DNA of 48,385 bases from CAZCZR01 sp964503455. Lineage in GTDB: Bacteria; Bacillota; Clostridia; UBA1381. Positions 24,467 to 32,938 of this stretch are shown piece by piece (within the stretch, counting starts at the first letter, position 1; every line of letters starts with the position of its first letter). The notes beneath the pieces are model-generated. The model was not told the DNA's origin and did no database searches. It was given only the letters and a program-made list of their open reading frames with translations. The stretch spans positions 1 to 48,385 of the forward strand of contig CAZCZR010000005.1 of the NCBI GenBank assembly GCA_964503455.1, written 5' to 3'. A program made the position numbers and the translations under genes.

Positions 24467-25138
24467 ATGGCGAGAAGTTATTTGCAGAAGGCTGAAACGA
24501 ATAAAAAGTACAGAACAAAAAATATCATAATAATAGGTATAGTCGGTATTTTGTCGCTGTTCGGACTTGTTATGTCGATATACAATTTCCTTAACAGAAG
24601 GATATTGTTCGGTATAAGCTATTTTATAGCGATAATCCTCGGCTTCACATATGTGATTATACGTATAAACAGCGTGTTTTCCACGTACATAGCGATAGAT
24701 GATCTGCGTGTGTATATGCGCAACTGGAGAAATGATTTTTTGTCATATGACGTGGACAACAAGATAAAGCTTTTGCGCGAGTTTATACCGGCAAAGACAA
24801 AGACCGTTCAGATACCGATAAACGAGATAAACTGCGTTTTGCTGGGCACAAAGAATTTTATCAAGAAGTACACTCCCGAGGGCTCGGCGTTTCATAAGGC
24901 GATAGAGAAGTATGAGGTAACGAAGGATTATTACCAGAAAAGCTTTATCCGCTCGGCGGACATGATCTATATCGGCGTGACTAACGGCGAGTGCTATTAT
25001 ATGCCGATAGCGGGTTTTGATCCGGCGGCGCTTGCGAAGATAATATACATCATACAGCAGGCGAATCCCGGAGCTGATATAAAGCTTAATTCCCGCGAGT
25101 TCAAGAGTCTGCGAAACAGGAAAAAGCCGACAAAATAA
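24467..25138 (+). CDS. Hypothetical membrane protein with two transmembrane helices
   Basis: 223 residues; not recognised. Two N-terminal helices (about 24-47, IIIIGIVGILSLFGLVMSIY, and 54-76, ILFGISYFIAIILGFTYVII) are followed by a basic soluble domain of about 145 residues with mixed alpha/beta character (VQIPINEINCVLLGTKNFIKK, MIYIGVTNGECYYMPIAGF). The end, REFKSLRNRKKP, is basic. ATG 24467 has GGGGAG 8 bases upstream. It lies 34 bases behind the NlpC gene and before a terminator, so it is the second gene of that operon and may assist the wall protein. That role is inference from position. Confidence 0.7.
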   Translation: MARSYLQKAETNKKYRTKNIIIIGIVGILSLFGLVMSIYNFLNRRILFGISYFIAIILGFTYVIIRINSVFSTYIAIDDLRVYMRNWRNDFLSYDVDNKIKLLREFIPAKTKTVQIPINEINCVLLGTKNFIKKYTPEGSAFHKAIEKYEVTKDYYQKSFIRSADMIYIGVTNGECYYMPIAGFDPAALAKIIYIIQQANPGADIKLNSREFKSLRNRKKPTK

Positions 25139-25256
25139 AAGTCATTTCAAAAATCATAAAAACGGAGGGATGTTAAAAAACTCCGGACCGCAAAAAGGCG
25201 GAAATATATAGAATGAGTAATAGGTAAATATTCACAAGATAAATAAATCGGCAGAA

Positions 25257-25299
25257 AAGGAGCTGTTTAAAAATGACTTTTTAATCAGCTCCCTTTTTT
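25257..25299 (+). terminator. Rho-independent terminator of the NlpC operon, just upstream of the GH5 gene
   Basis: GGAGCTG (25259-25265) pairs with CAGCTCC (25286-25292); after a T-T mismatch TTAAAAA pairs with TTTTTAA around TGAC. Six T follow (25294-25299). Only 40 bases separate the T-tract from the next start codon, and I see no promoter in them. Upstream, 25139-25256 is AT-rich and holds nothing else I can name. Confidence 0.88.
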
Positions 25300-25339
25300 A
25301 TACGCAAGGAATCAAATTCGAAGGAAGGACGGTACTGCA

Positions 25340-26890
25340 ATGAAGAGGACGGCTGCGGCTTTTTTGGCGGCGGTGTGCTTTATGCTGTTCGGCTGCGCGC
25401 CGGAGGCATATACGCCGGCAGAGGGATATACGGATGTGCTTTCGGGCGCATGGTATTTTGAAAATGTGAGCGAAATGTCGGAAAAGGGACTTTTGCTCGG
25501 CTATGAAGACGGAACGTTCAAGCCGGAGGAGCGGATAACTTATGCGGAGTTTGCGACGGTGCTGAAGCGCTGCGTGACGGGCAGCGCCGATTCGGGGCAG
25601 GGCCACTGGGCGTCAGAGACGATGCTTTATGCGCGCGACAACGGCTGGTACGACTATGACGAGATAAACGAAAGCGTATATGATGCGCCGATACCGAGAT
25701 ATATGGCGGTGAAGCTGACCGTGCTTGCCTTCGATATACCGCACAATGAGAACGATGACGGCGTGTACTGGCGTTATATGAACGAGATACGGGATTTTAA
25801 CGGCATAAACGGCAGGTATGCGTATTTGGTGGTACGCGCCTACAATAACGGCATACTGACGGGCGATGAAAACGGCAATTTCAATCCTGACGCATCTCTG
25901 ACGCGTGCGGAGGCGTGCGCCTTGGTTTCAAGGGCGGCGGGAATGGTCAAAGGAGAGCTTCCGACGGCGCAGCCGACGCTCCCGTCCGCTGCAAGAAGCG
26001 GCGGCGCAAGTGAAAACGGCGCTTTGCGCGTTGAGGGAACGCAGCTTGTAAATGCAGCCGGCGAGCCGGTGGTTCTCAGAGGAATGTCTACTCACGGACT
26101 GCAATGGTTTGCGGAATTTGCATCGAGAGAATCTATAGCCAAGACCGCCGATGCGGGAGCGAATTTGTTCCGCATAGCGATGTATACAGCCGAGGGCGGG
26201 TATCTGTCGGCTCCGGATATGATGAAGCAGCGCCTTTACACAGCGGCTGATGCGGCAATAGATGAGGATATGTATGTGATAATCGACTGGCACATACTAA
26301 GCGACGGCGATCCGATGACACACGCGGATGAAGCGGCGGCGTTTTTTGACGAGGTTTCGGCGCGCTATGCGTCAAGTCCCAATGTGCTTTACGAGATATG
26401 CAACGAGCCTAACGGCGGGATCACATGGGAGGGTAACGTAAAGCCTTACGCCGAGAGAATCATCCCCGTGATACGCGCAAACGATCCCGACAGCGTGATA
26501 CTGGTCGGTTCCCCGACATGGAGTCAGGACATAGACAAAGCCGCAGCGGATCCGCTTGCGTTTGAGAACATAATGTATACCTGCCATTTCTATGCCGGCA
26601 CGCATACGCAGTGGCTGCGCGACAGGATAGATGATGTGCGTTCAAAGGGACTGGCGGTATTCGTAAGCGAATGGGGAACGTCAGCCGCTGACGGAAACGG
26701 CGGGGTATTCCTTGATGAGGCGCAGAGATGGGTGGATTTTATGAATGAACGGAATATAAGCTGGGCGAACTGGTCGCTGTGCGATAAGGCGGAGTCATCG
26801 GCTGCCGTAAGAAGCGGCGCGGGCAGTCTTTGGAGCGCGGAAGATCTGTCCGAGTCGGGACAGCTTGTATTCGGGCATTTCACGGATTAG
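25340..26890 (+). CDS. SLH-domain lipoprotein with glycoside hydrolase family 5 domain
   Basis: 516 residues. The signal peptide ends in a lipobox, LFGC with Cys19. Residues 30-80 and about 140-200 are S-layer-homology modules (GLLLGYEDGTFKPEERITYAEFATVL and GILTGDENGNFNPDASLTRAEACALVSRAA), with a weaker one between. Residues 225-515 are a GH5 catalytic domain like cellulases: LRGMSTHGLQW, VIIDWHILSDGDP, acid/base Glu356 in EICNEPNG, His416-region TCHFYAGTH and nucleophile Glu444 in VFVSEWGT, then SWANWSL. It should cut beta-1,4-glucan or mannan at the cell surface. Expression may depend on read-through of the terminator ending 40 bases upstream. Confidence 0.92.
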   Translation: MKRTAAAFLAAVCFMLFGCAPEAYTPAEGYTDVLSGAWYFENVSEMSEKGLLLGYEDGTFKPEERITYAEFATVLKRCVTGSADSGQGHWASETMLYARDNGWYDYDEINESVYDAPIPRYMAVKLTVLAFDIPHNENDDGVYWRYMNEIRDFNGINGRYAYLVVRAYNNGILTGDENGNFNPDASLTRAEACALVSRAAGMVKGELPTAQPTLPSAARSGGASENGALRVEGTQLVNAAGEPVVLRGMSTHGLQWFAEFASRESIAKTADAGANLFRIAMYTAEGGYLSAPDMMKQRLYTAADAAIDEDMYVIIDWHILSDGDPMTHADEAAAFFDEVSARYASSPNVLYEICNEPNGGITWEGNVKPYAERIIPVIRANDPDSVILVGSPTWSQDIDKAAADPLAFENIMYTCHFYAGTHTQWLRDRIDDVRSKGLAVFVSEWGTSAADGNGGVFLDEAQRWVDFMNERNISWANWSLCDKAESSAAVRSGAGSLWSAEDLSESGQLVFGHFTD

Positions 26891-26910
26891 AGGAACATAA
26901 TAAACATGAT

Positions 26911-26948
26911 AAAAAACGGCTGCCTGGACATATGCGGGCAGCCGTTTT
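26911..26948. terminator. Bidirectional terminator between the GH5 and GH35 genes
   Basis: AAAACGGCTGCC (26913-26924) pairs with GGCAGCCGTTTT (26937-26948), a 12-bp perfect stem with a 12-base loop. T-tracts occur in both directions (four on plus, six on minus), so it serves both convergent genes. Confidence 0.9.
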
Positions 26949-26970
26949 AAAGTCCGGATGCGGACTCGAG

Positions 26971-28701
26971 CTATTCAAGAATATGCCTGTCAAGAAGGCT
27001 TGCTGACGGTTCCGAAGCAGGTTCAAGATCAAGGATAATGACCTCGTTTTCGCCCTCGCGCAGCAGCGGCGCGGGAACATAGAGCGTTCTTTGCGGACCG
27101 GCGGCGTTATATCTGCCGAGGTTGAAGCCGTTTAAAAGCACCGAGCCGCGCGTAAAGCTTTCGGGGAACAAAAAGGTGTCAGCTTTTTTTGACACGGTAA
27201 AGCTGCCCTTGTAAAGCATGGGCGCAGCCGAGGACGCAAACCCCGAAATGCCGAGCGTTTTAAATGTCATAGGTATGCAGTTGACCGTCACGCCGCTGAT
27301 TTCTTTGCCGCCTATCTTTATATATTCGAGTATGCCCTTTTTGTCGTAGATGCGCTGCCCGAAATTGACGTGACCCATGTTTTCAACAAAAATACGCAGT
27401 TCTTTTTCATCGGTGACGGTTATGTCATCGCGTCTGCCGTCGCGTTCAATCACACCGAGGAGCTTCCCGTCCGCGAATACCATAACCCTGTCGCGCGGCT
27501 CGCCTATATCAAGCCTGCCCGAAAAACGCTCGGTGTTCACGGTGTAGAGTATGTAGCCGTACATTTGACCGTAATGCTCCATATTGTGCGGCTTGTCGTC
27601 CCTGTATTCGTCAGACACCGCCGAAAGCACATCAAAAAGCGGAGCCGAGGCGGTAAAGCCGATGCTGCCGTATGATTTTAATACAGGCTCCGGAGGAAGC
27701 TCAGGCGGCCGGACGCCTGTCTTTTCGGCTATAAGCTCGCGTATGCCGGTATACGTGTCGGTATACGCGCCGTATTCATTCAGCGGAGCGCCGTAGTCAT
27801 AGCTGGTTACGGTAGGCTCGAATACGGGATTGCAGTTGGAGCCGTTCATAAATCCGAAATTGGTGCCGCCGTGGAACATATACAGATTAAAGCCGCCGCC
27901 CGCGTCTATAATACCGCCGACCTCGTGCAGTACGCTTTTCGGATCACGCTTGTGCCGCGGAGCGCCCCACTGATCGAACCATGTATTCCAAAGCTCCATA
28001 CATACCGGAGGCAGCTCGGGCTGCAGGGATTTCAGCCGTTCAAAGGCAAGCTCATATCTTGAGCCGAAGTTGGCAGTCATGAATACTCCGTCAAGGCAGC
28101 CGCGCTCAAGATCGCCGTTGTGAACACCGTCACAGGTAAATAAAGGCACGTCGATTCCGCGCGATATAAGACCGTTTTTCAGATATTCGAGATATTCCCT
28201 GTCCTCGATTCCGAAGCCGCCGAACTCATTTTCGACCTGCACGGCGATTATATTGCCGCCGTTTGTAGACAGGCGCGGGACAATCCGAGGCATGATCGCG
28301 TCAAAATATCTGTCAACTCTATCAAGGTACGGTCTGTTGAAGCGGCGAAGCTGTATGCCCTCGATCTCCGAAAGCCATGCCGGCAGACCTCCCATTTCCC
28401 ATTCGGCGCAGATAAACGGCCCCGGACGCACTATGGCGTAAAGACCAAGCTCCGCCGCCGTGTCGAGAAAACGCTCAAAGTCGGCGAAGCCTTCAAAGGC
28501 GAACTCGCCGGGCATAGGCTCCTGCACATTCCATGCTATATATGTTTCAACCGTATTCAGACCGCAGGCTCGAAGCTTTAAAAGCCTGTCGCGCCAATAA
28601 TCCGGATGTACCCGAAAGTAATGCACCGCGCCTGAATAAAGCTCGTACTTTTCACCGTTTATAAAAAAACCTTCCTTTGTTATACTGAGTTTTTTCTTCA
28701 T
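26971..28701 (-). CDS. Glycoside hydrolase family 35 beta-galactosidase
   Basis: 576 residues, intracellular (no signal peptide). The N-terminal TIM barrel shows YSGAVHYFRVHP, VETYIAWNVQEP, RPGPFICAEWEMGGLPAWL, the acid/base Glu159 in QVENEFGGFG and the nucleophile Glu236 in VCMELWNTWFD; MFHGGTNFGFMNG closes the barrel. C-terminal beta domains (LFPESFTRGSVLLNGFNLGRY) are typical of GH35. It removes terminal beta-galactose from oligosaccharides or glycans. I start at ATG 28701: the longer open frame includes the promoter itself. The ribosome site AAGGGAG is 15 bases away, a poor spacing. Confidence 0.92.
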   Translation of the reverse strand: MKKKLSITKEGFFINGEKYELYSGAVHYFRVHPDYWRDRLLKLRACGLNTVETYIAWNVQEPMPGEFAFEGFADFERFLDTAAELGLYAIVRPGPFICAEWEMGGLPAWLSEIEGIQLRRFNRPYLDRVDRYFDAIMPRIVPRLSTNGGNIIAVQVENEFGGFGIEDREYLEYLKNGLISRGIDVPLFTCDGVHNGDLERGCLDGVFMTANFGSRYELAFERLKSLQPELPPVCMELWNTWFDQWGAPRHKRDPKSVLHEVGGIIDAGGGFNLYMFHGGTNFGFMNGSNCNPVFEPTVTSYDYGAPLNEYGAYTDTYTGIRELIAEKTGVRPPELPPEPVLKSYGSIGFTASAPLFDVLSAVSDEYRDDKPHNMEHYGQMYGYILYTVNTERFSGRLDIGEPRDRVMVFADGKLLGVIERDGRRDDITVTDEKELRIFVENMGHVNFGQRIYDKKGILEYIKIGGKEISGVTVNCIPMTFKTLGISGFASSAAPMLYKGSFTVSKKADTFLFPESFTRGSVLLNGFNLGRYNAAGPQRTLYVPAPLLREGENEVIILDLEPASEPSASLLDRHILE

Positions 28702-28741
28702 TTTACGAAAAAACATCTCCCTTCGATGTAAGCTATTGAAT

Positions 28742-28770
28742 ATTATACTTGATTTTACTGCCGGTGTCAA
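28742..28770 (-). promoter_or_regulatory. Perfect sigma-A promoter of the GH35 gene
   Basis: Minus strand: TTGACA (28770-28765), 17-base spacer, TATAAT (28747-28742), 15 bases past the comEC stop. Confidence 0.9.
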
Positions 28771-28784
28771 TACGAATATTACGG

Positions 28785-31088
28785 CTATTCGCTGTTTTGG
28801 CGAAGAACCTCCGCCGAATAGGCACCGTCGGATCTTACTCTTATGCGTATGTCGCCGTTTTCGTCCGTTCGGAAAATCTTCGAGCCGAGAGCTTCAAAGC
28901 GGCTGACGACCTCCGGCGACGGATGAGAGAAGGTGTTGTCCTCGCCTACGGAGATAACGACACATTCGGGTTTTGCGGCGTTTAAAAATTCCGCCGTGCT
29001 TGATGTCGCCGAGCCGTGGTGCGCCGCCTTTAAAACGTCAACATCCGATACAAGACCGTTTTCCGTAAGGGCTTTTTCGGCTCTGCTTTCTATGTCGCCC
29101 GTGAAAAGAGCCTTAAAGCCTCCGTATCCGATCTCCGTTATAAGAGAAGAATTGTTGGAATCCGAGCTGTCGGATAATGCGGGTCTGACAGTGACGCTAA
29201 CACCGTGCGCGAAGGTCAGGGATATGGCGTCGGAAACGTATATCACTTCCGTATTGTTTTCCTCCGCCGCCGAAAGAAGACCGCGCCGCATATCGCTGTC
29301 CTCTGCCGCCGCCGGAACATAGAGCCTTGCCACGCGCAGGCTCTTTACCGCGGATATAACGCCCTCGCAATGATCCTTATCAAAATGCGACAGCACGGCT
29401 GTGTTTATAATTTGAGCGTTATGCGACTGAAGATACGGAACAAAGATTTTGTCGCCGATATTGTAGGTGCTGTACGCGGCGCCACCGCCGCCGTCTATGA
29501 TGATGTTTTCGCCGGAGGGCATTTTTATAAGAGCGCCGTCGCCCTGACCGACGTTTACAAAGCCGATCTCAAGCAGTCCCCGCGACTGTATGTATTTTCC
29601 CGCCGATATGCCTATACATATCGAGCAAAGCAGAGCAAGGGTCTTATAAGCGGCTTTTCTTCTGCGGCGGAAATACATAAAAGCGCCCGCCGCACAATAC
29701 CATGCGCCTATAAACCACAGATCGGGTTTCGGCAAAGCCGCAAGAGAAAATGGCACACGCTTCATAATTCCCGCGCCGAATATAAGCACGTCCGAAAGGA
29801 TTTTGAGCGAATCGGCAAAGACAGCCGGAATCCCGAACGGCGCAGCTGCTGCGAAGATCACGTTTATCGCGGCTGAAACGGGCAGCAGCACAAGCGACAG
29901 TATAAGCGAGTAAACGGTTATGCCGTTGAAAAAATACAGTGTCAAAGGAGCAAGTCCGATTGTAAGAGAAATCGTCATTGCGCGCAGGCGGTAGCGGGAC
30001 AGAGAGATTTTTCTTTTATTGTAAGGAAATTCCCTTGTATATCCGGCGATAAGCAGCGTAGCCGCCGAGGACAGAATAAGACCGGCGTTATAATACATAA
30101 GCGGATTGACGATCCCTATGGAAAGGAGCGCGATGCAAAGAGCGTCAAGCGTACTGCCGTGACCGTAGCGCCTTTTTGTAAGCATTGCCGCAATATAAAG
30201 GAGAGCGGCCTTTACAAATACGGGTCTGTCCGAGCATACCGCGGCGAAAGCTGTCAGCAGCAGGCATATTATGACGGTGCGCGTATTTTTTGAAACGCGC
30301 TTTTTAAAAAGAGATACCGCCGCAAGTATAGCCGCGATATAAGCAAACGCCGGATGAAGAGCGCGTTCGGCGCCGGATTGCCTGAAAAGCGCCAGCGCTT
30401 GAGAATCCATATAGTTTTTATTACCGGTCACAACCGCCGCCGCAACGCCGCTTTCCGGCTGCGGCAGACGTGAGGTGATAAGCGAGATCGCCTTTGAGCG
30501 AAGCTTTTCGGTTTCGGCGCGCAGACTGAAGGCGCGCATATTGTAGCCGGCCTTGCGAAGCGTGTTCGAGTACATTCTGTAAAATATGCCCTTCGCCTTT
30601 CGTGAAAGACCGGCGTTAAAGCTGCCGCTGTTCATCTCGCCGCCGTAAAGCTTTACAAAACCGTCGGCAAGGACGGTATCGCCACATTCAAGCTTGCTTG
30701 GAGAGGTCACATAAATTGTGTCCGAGAGCTTTTCCGTTTCGCCGGCGCAGCTTAAAGCGCCCAAACGAACGGTATATCTGAAACCGTCCTCATAAGGCTC
30801 CGGTACCGAGATGATGCGTCCGGCAACGGTCATATAATGTATGCCGGCATGGGGATAAAGAGGAGAAGCTTCGGGACAAAGACGTGAAGCGGTGTTTAGA
30901 AAAGCAGCGGCAAAAACAAGCGCGTACACCGCAACAGCGATGCCGCGCTTTCTGCCGAGATGGTATTTTATAACGGTGACGGGCACAACAAGAAGCGCGG
31001 CGCCGATAAAAAAGAAGCTTCCGCTCTCGACTGCCGCAATCACACCGAGAAGATATGAAATAAATATAACAGTAACTGCGTAAGTCAT
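28785..31088 (-). CDS. comEC: ComEC/Rec2-family DNA uptake channel protein
   Basis: 767 residues with the three-part ComEC layout: an N-terminal membrane and OB-fold-like region (about 1-190, including GRIISVPEPYEDGFRYTVRL), a multi-helix competence domain (about 220-470), and a C-terminal metallo-beta-lactamase-like domain (FVNVGQGDGALI, IDGGGG, LSHFDKDHCEGV, FTGDIESRAE, AAHHGS). ComEC carries single-stranded DNA across the membrane in natural transformation; the C-terminal domain probably degrades the other strand. No comEA or pilus genes are nearby, so competence is not shown. GGGAG is 13 bases before the ATG; I see no promoter between tRNA-Leu and comEC. Confidence 0.93.
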   Translation of the reverse strand: MTYAVTVIFISYLLGVIAAVESGSFFFIGAALLVVPVTVIKYHLGRKRGIAVAVYALVFAAAFLNTASRLCPEASPLYPHAGIHYMTVAGRIISVPEPYEDGFRYTVRLGALSCAGETEKLSDTIYVTSPSKLECGDTVLADGFVKLYGGEMNSGSFNAGLSRKAKGIFYRMYSNTLRKAGYNMRAFSLRAETEKLRSKAISLITSRLPQPESGVAAAVVTGNKNYMDSQALALFRQSGAERALHPAFAYIAAILAAVSLFKKRVSKNTRTVIICLLLTAFAAVCSDRPVFVKAALLYIAAMLTKRRYGHGSTLDALCIALLSIGIVNPLMYYNAGLILSSAATLLIAGYTREFPYNKRKISLSRYRLRAMTISLTIGLAPLTLYFFNGITVYSLILSLVLLPVSAAINVIFAAAAPFGIPAVFADSLKILSDVLIFGAGIMKRVPFSLAALPKPDLWFIGAWYCAAGAFMYFRRRRKAAYKTLALLCSICIGISAGKYIQSRGLLEIGFVNVGQGDGALIKMPSGENIIIDGGGGAAYSTYNIGDKIFVPYLQSHNAQIINTAVLSHFDKDHCEGVISAVKSLRVARLYVPAAAEDSDMRRGLLSAAEENNTEVIYVSDAISLTFAHGVSVTVRPALSDSSDSNNSSLITEIGYGGFKALFTGDIESRAEKALTENGLVSDVDVLKAAHHGSATSSTAEFLNAAKPECVVISVGEDNTFSHPSPEVVSRFEALGSKIFRTDENGDIRIRVRSDGAYSAEVLRQNSE

Positions 31089-31175
31089 AATACCGTCACA
31101 ACTCCCGCGGATCTTTCCCGAATAATAAAAACAGGCACAGGCGTCCGGCTGCCGCGAACGCGCCTTTTATGCAAT

Positions 31176-31210
31176 AAAAAATCGGAGCAAGCGATGTAAA
31201 GCTTGCTCCG
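31176..31210 (-). terminator. Rho-independent terminator of tRNA-Leu
   Basis: Minus strand: CGGAGCAAGC (31210-31201), 8-base loop, GCTTGCTCCG (31192-31183), A, then TTTTTT (31181-31176). Perfect 10-bp stem right after the tRNA CCA end. Confidence 0.9.
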
Positions 31211-31213
31211 ACG

Positions 31214-31297
31214 TGGTGCAGATGACAGGACTTGAACCTGCACGCCGGGGGCACCAGATCCTAAGTCTGGCGCGTCTGCCAATTCCGCCACATCTGC
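31214..31297 (-). tRNA. tRNA-Leu (anticodon UAG)
   Basis: 84 bases including an encoded CCA. Acceptor GCAGATG/CATCTGC with discriminator A; D arm with GGAATTGGCAGAC; anticodon arm CCAGA-CTTAGGA-TCTGG giving anticodon TAG; long variable arm GTGCCCCCGGCGT-type as in class II tRNAs; T arm with GGTTCAAGTCC. The long variable arm, discriminator A and UAG anticodon all specify leucine (codon CUA, with wobble). It is a single-gene unit with a perfect promoter and a terminator. Confidence 0.96.
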
Positions 31298-31310
31298 AGG
31301 CAACGATAAT

Positions 31311-31339
31311 ATTATAGCAAAAACCGCGCGCTTTGTCAA
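31311..31339 (-). promoter_or_regulatory. Perfect sigma-A promoter of tRNA-Leu
   Basis: Minus strand: TTGACA (31339-31334), 17-base spacer, TATAAT (31316-31311). Confidence 0.9.
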
Positions 31340-31385
31340 GCCTTTTTTTGAATGTGTGACGCCATGGAAAGCCGTGGGGAAACGG

Positions 31386-32621
31386 TTATTTCTCATCCTC
31401 GGCTTTTCCGGCGAGTATATTTGAGTACAGATTCCACAGCTTATCGCAGCTGAAGCTCGGATCCCGCGAATATGTAACGCTTTTTCGCGCCAGATCATCG
31501 TCATAGTCGCACAAACGGTATACGGTGTAATGCTGCCTGTCCTCCTGATGCGTTACAAGCGCGGTCATGGAATAATCCGATATTTCAATCGAGCTGCCTT
31601 CGTCGGTGACGTGTTTCTTGACGGTGATGTTCGCCATGCCGCCGAGAACCTTTGCCGGAGTGCTTTGCGCCGACATAAAGTTGCCGAGCGAATAGAACAC
31701 AACGCCTTGATTTCCCGCGTCGGTTGTTACCGCGTCATACGGCTGAAGCACATGGGGATGAGCGCATATAACTATATCCGCGCCGTGGTCTATGACCTTT
31801 TCTATCCAGCTTTTCTGATATGCGGTAGGCGTATGACTGTATTCCTGACCTATATGCAGAAAACATACGGTCACGTCCGCCATATCCTCTGCGCGGTCAA
31901 CGTCGTTCAGGACCTTTTCCTCGTCATCGAGCGTATTGAGAAGGTATTTCTTGTCTGCGGGCGGCTGCGCCCCGTTAAGACCGTAGGTATAGTTAAGCAT
32001 AGCGAAGCTGATGTTGTTTTTCTCAACCACGCGTATCTCGTTCGCTTCCTCCTCGGAGTCGTTTATTCCCAAAAGAGTAACATCGGGGAAGTAGTTCTTC
32101 CATACGCTTAAAGTATCATAGATGCCGCGCACGCCTCTGTCCATGGTGTGGTTTGACGCGTGAAGCACCACATTAAATCCCGCATCGCTTATGGCGTCGG
32201 ACATTTCTATAGGCGTTCCGAAATCGGGATAGCTTGCTATACGCGATCTGTCATCAATAAGTATGGTTTCTTGATTGATAACTGCAATATCCGCGCCTTG
32301 GATCTGATCGTGAAGATTTTCAAATATCGGAGAAAAATCGTAGGTCCCGTCCTCCTGAAGCGCCCAGTTATAAATCTGCTCATGTATCAGGTTATCGCCG
32401 ACAGCCATGAGCGTAGCCGTGTAGGTCCCGTCCTCATCGGGAGCCGAGGAATCCTTGGAACGCACTGTCGTGTATTTTACGTCCTGCGAGTCCTCTATCG
32501 CATCGGTGCGGGTTATGGTAACATCGACGGGCTTTTGAGCGCCCTTTACGGCGGGTATGCCGAGAAATGTTGAAAGGACTAAAAGTCCTGAAACCACATT
32601 ATTGAGAATGTTCATTGCCAA
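31386..32621 (-). CDS. CapA (PGA_cap) family metallophosphatase-like surface protein
   Basis: 411 residues from a TTG at 32621 with GGAGG 7 bases upstream; an ATG two codons later would be 13 bases from the same site. A signal-peptide-like helix (VVSGLLVLSTFLGIPAVKGA) precedes the CapA domain (about 70-370), a calcineurin-like fold: TLMAVGDNLIH, ADIAVINQETIL, VVLHASNHTMDRG, FLHIGQEY, VICAHPHVLQP and VVFYSLGNFM. CapA proteins act in poly-gamma-glutamate capsule export in Bacillus, but without capB/capC neighbours this is more likely a generic surface or wall-linked phosphohydrolase-like protein. It is transcribed alone. Confidence 0.87.
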   Translation of the reverse strand: MAMNILNNVVSGLLVLSTFLGIPAVKGAQKPVDVTITRTDAIEDSQDVKYTTVRSKDSSAPDEDGTYTATLMAVGDNLIHEQIYNWALQEDGTYDFSPIFENLHDQIQGADIAVINQETILIDDRSRIASYPDFGTPIEMSDAISDAGFNVVLHASNHTMDRGVRGIYDTLSVWKNYFPDVTLLGINDSEEEANEIRVVEKNNISFAMLNYTYGLNGAQPPADKKYLLNTLDDEEKVLNDVDRAEDMADVTVCFLHIGQEYSHTPTAYQKSWIEKVIDHGADIVICAHPHVLQPYDAVTTDAGNQGVVFYSLGNFMSAQSTPAKVLGGMANITVKKHVTDEGSSIEISDYSMTALVTHQEDRQHYTVYRLCDYDDDLARKSVTYSRDPSFSCDKLWNLYSNILAGKAEDEK

Positions 32622-32696
32622 AATATTACCTCCGGTCATTGCCGACTTATGCGGCAAAGCTTTAAAAAGTACTGTTTTACGATGTTTTCTGCACTT

Positions 32697-32725
32697 ATTA
32701 TATTACATATAATAAAATACGTCAA
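32697..32725 (-). promoter_or_regulatory. Sigma-A promoter of the CapA-like gene
   Basis: Minus strand: TTGACG (32725-32720), 17-base spacer, TATAAT (32702-32697). The gene-free stretch 32622-32938 holds this promoter, an AT-rich block with repeated TTGTAA words, and the divergent punA promoter. Confidence 0.85.
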
Positions 32726-32849
32726 GAGAAAATTAACATTTGTAATCATGTTGTATTATTTTGTAACAACTTGTAATATTTGTCTGCGCGTGCCGCCGCG
32801 ATTCCTGCGGTGCTTGTTATGTATGCCGGCAAAAAAACAAAAAAACAGG

Positions 32850-32878
32850 TTGATATTTTAAAAGAAATGAGGTATAAT
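32850..32878 (+). promoter_or_regulatory. Sigma-A promoter of punA-polC
   Basis: TTGATA (32850-32855), 17-base spacer, TATAAT (32873-32878). Confidence 0.85.
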
Positions 32879-32938
32879 TATAGGGGCGCGAAATATATAC
32901 CGTGATGCGCGCCACGGAGGATACGGAGGTAAACTGCC

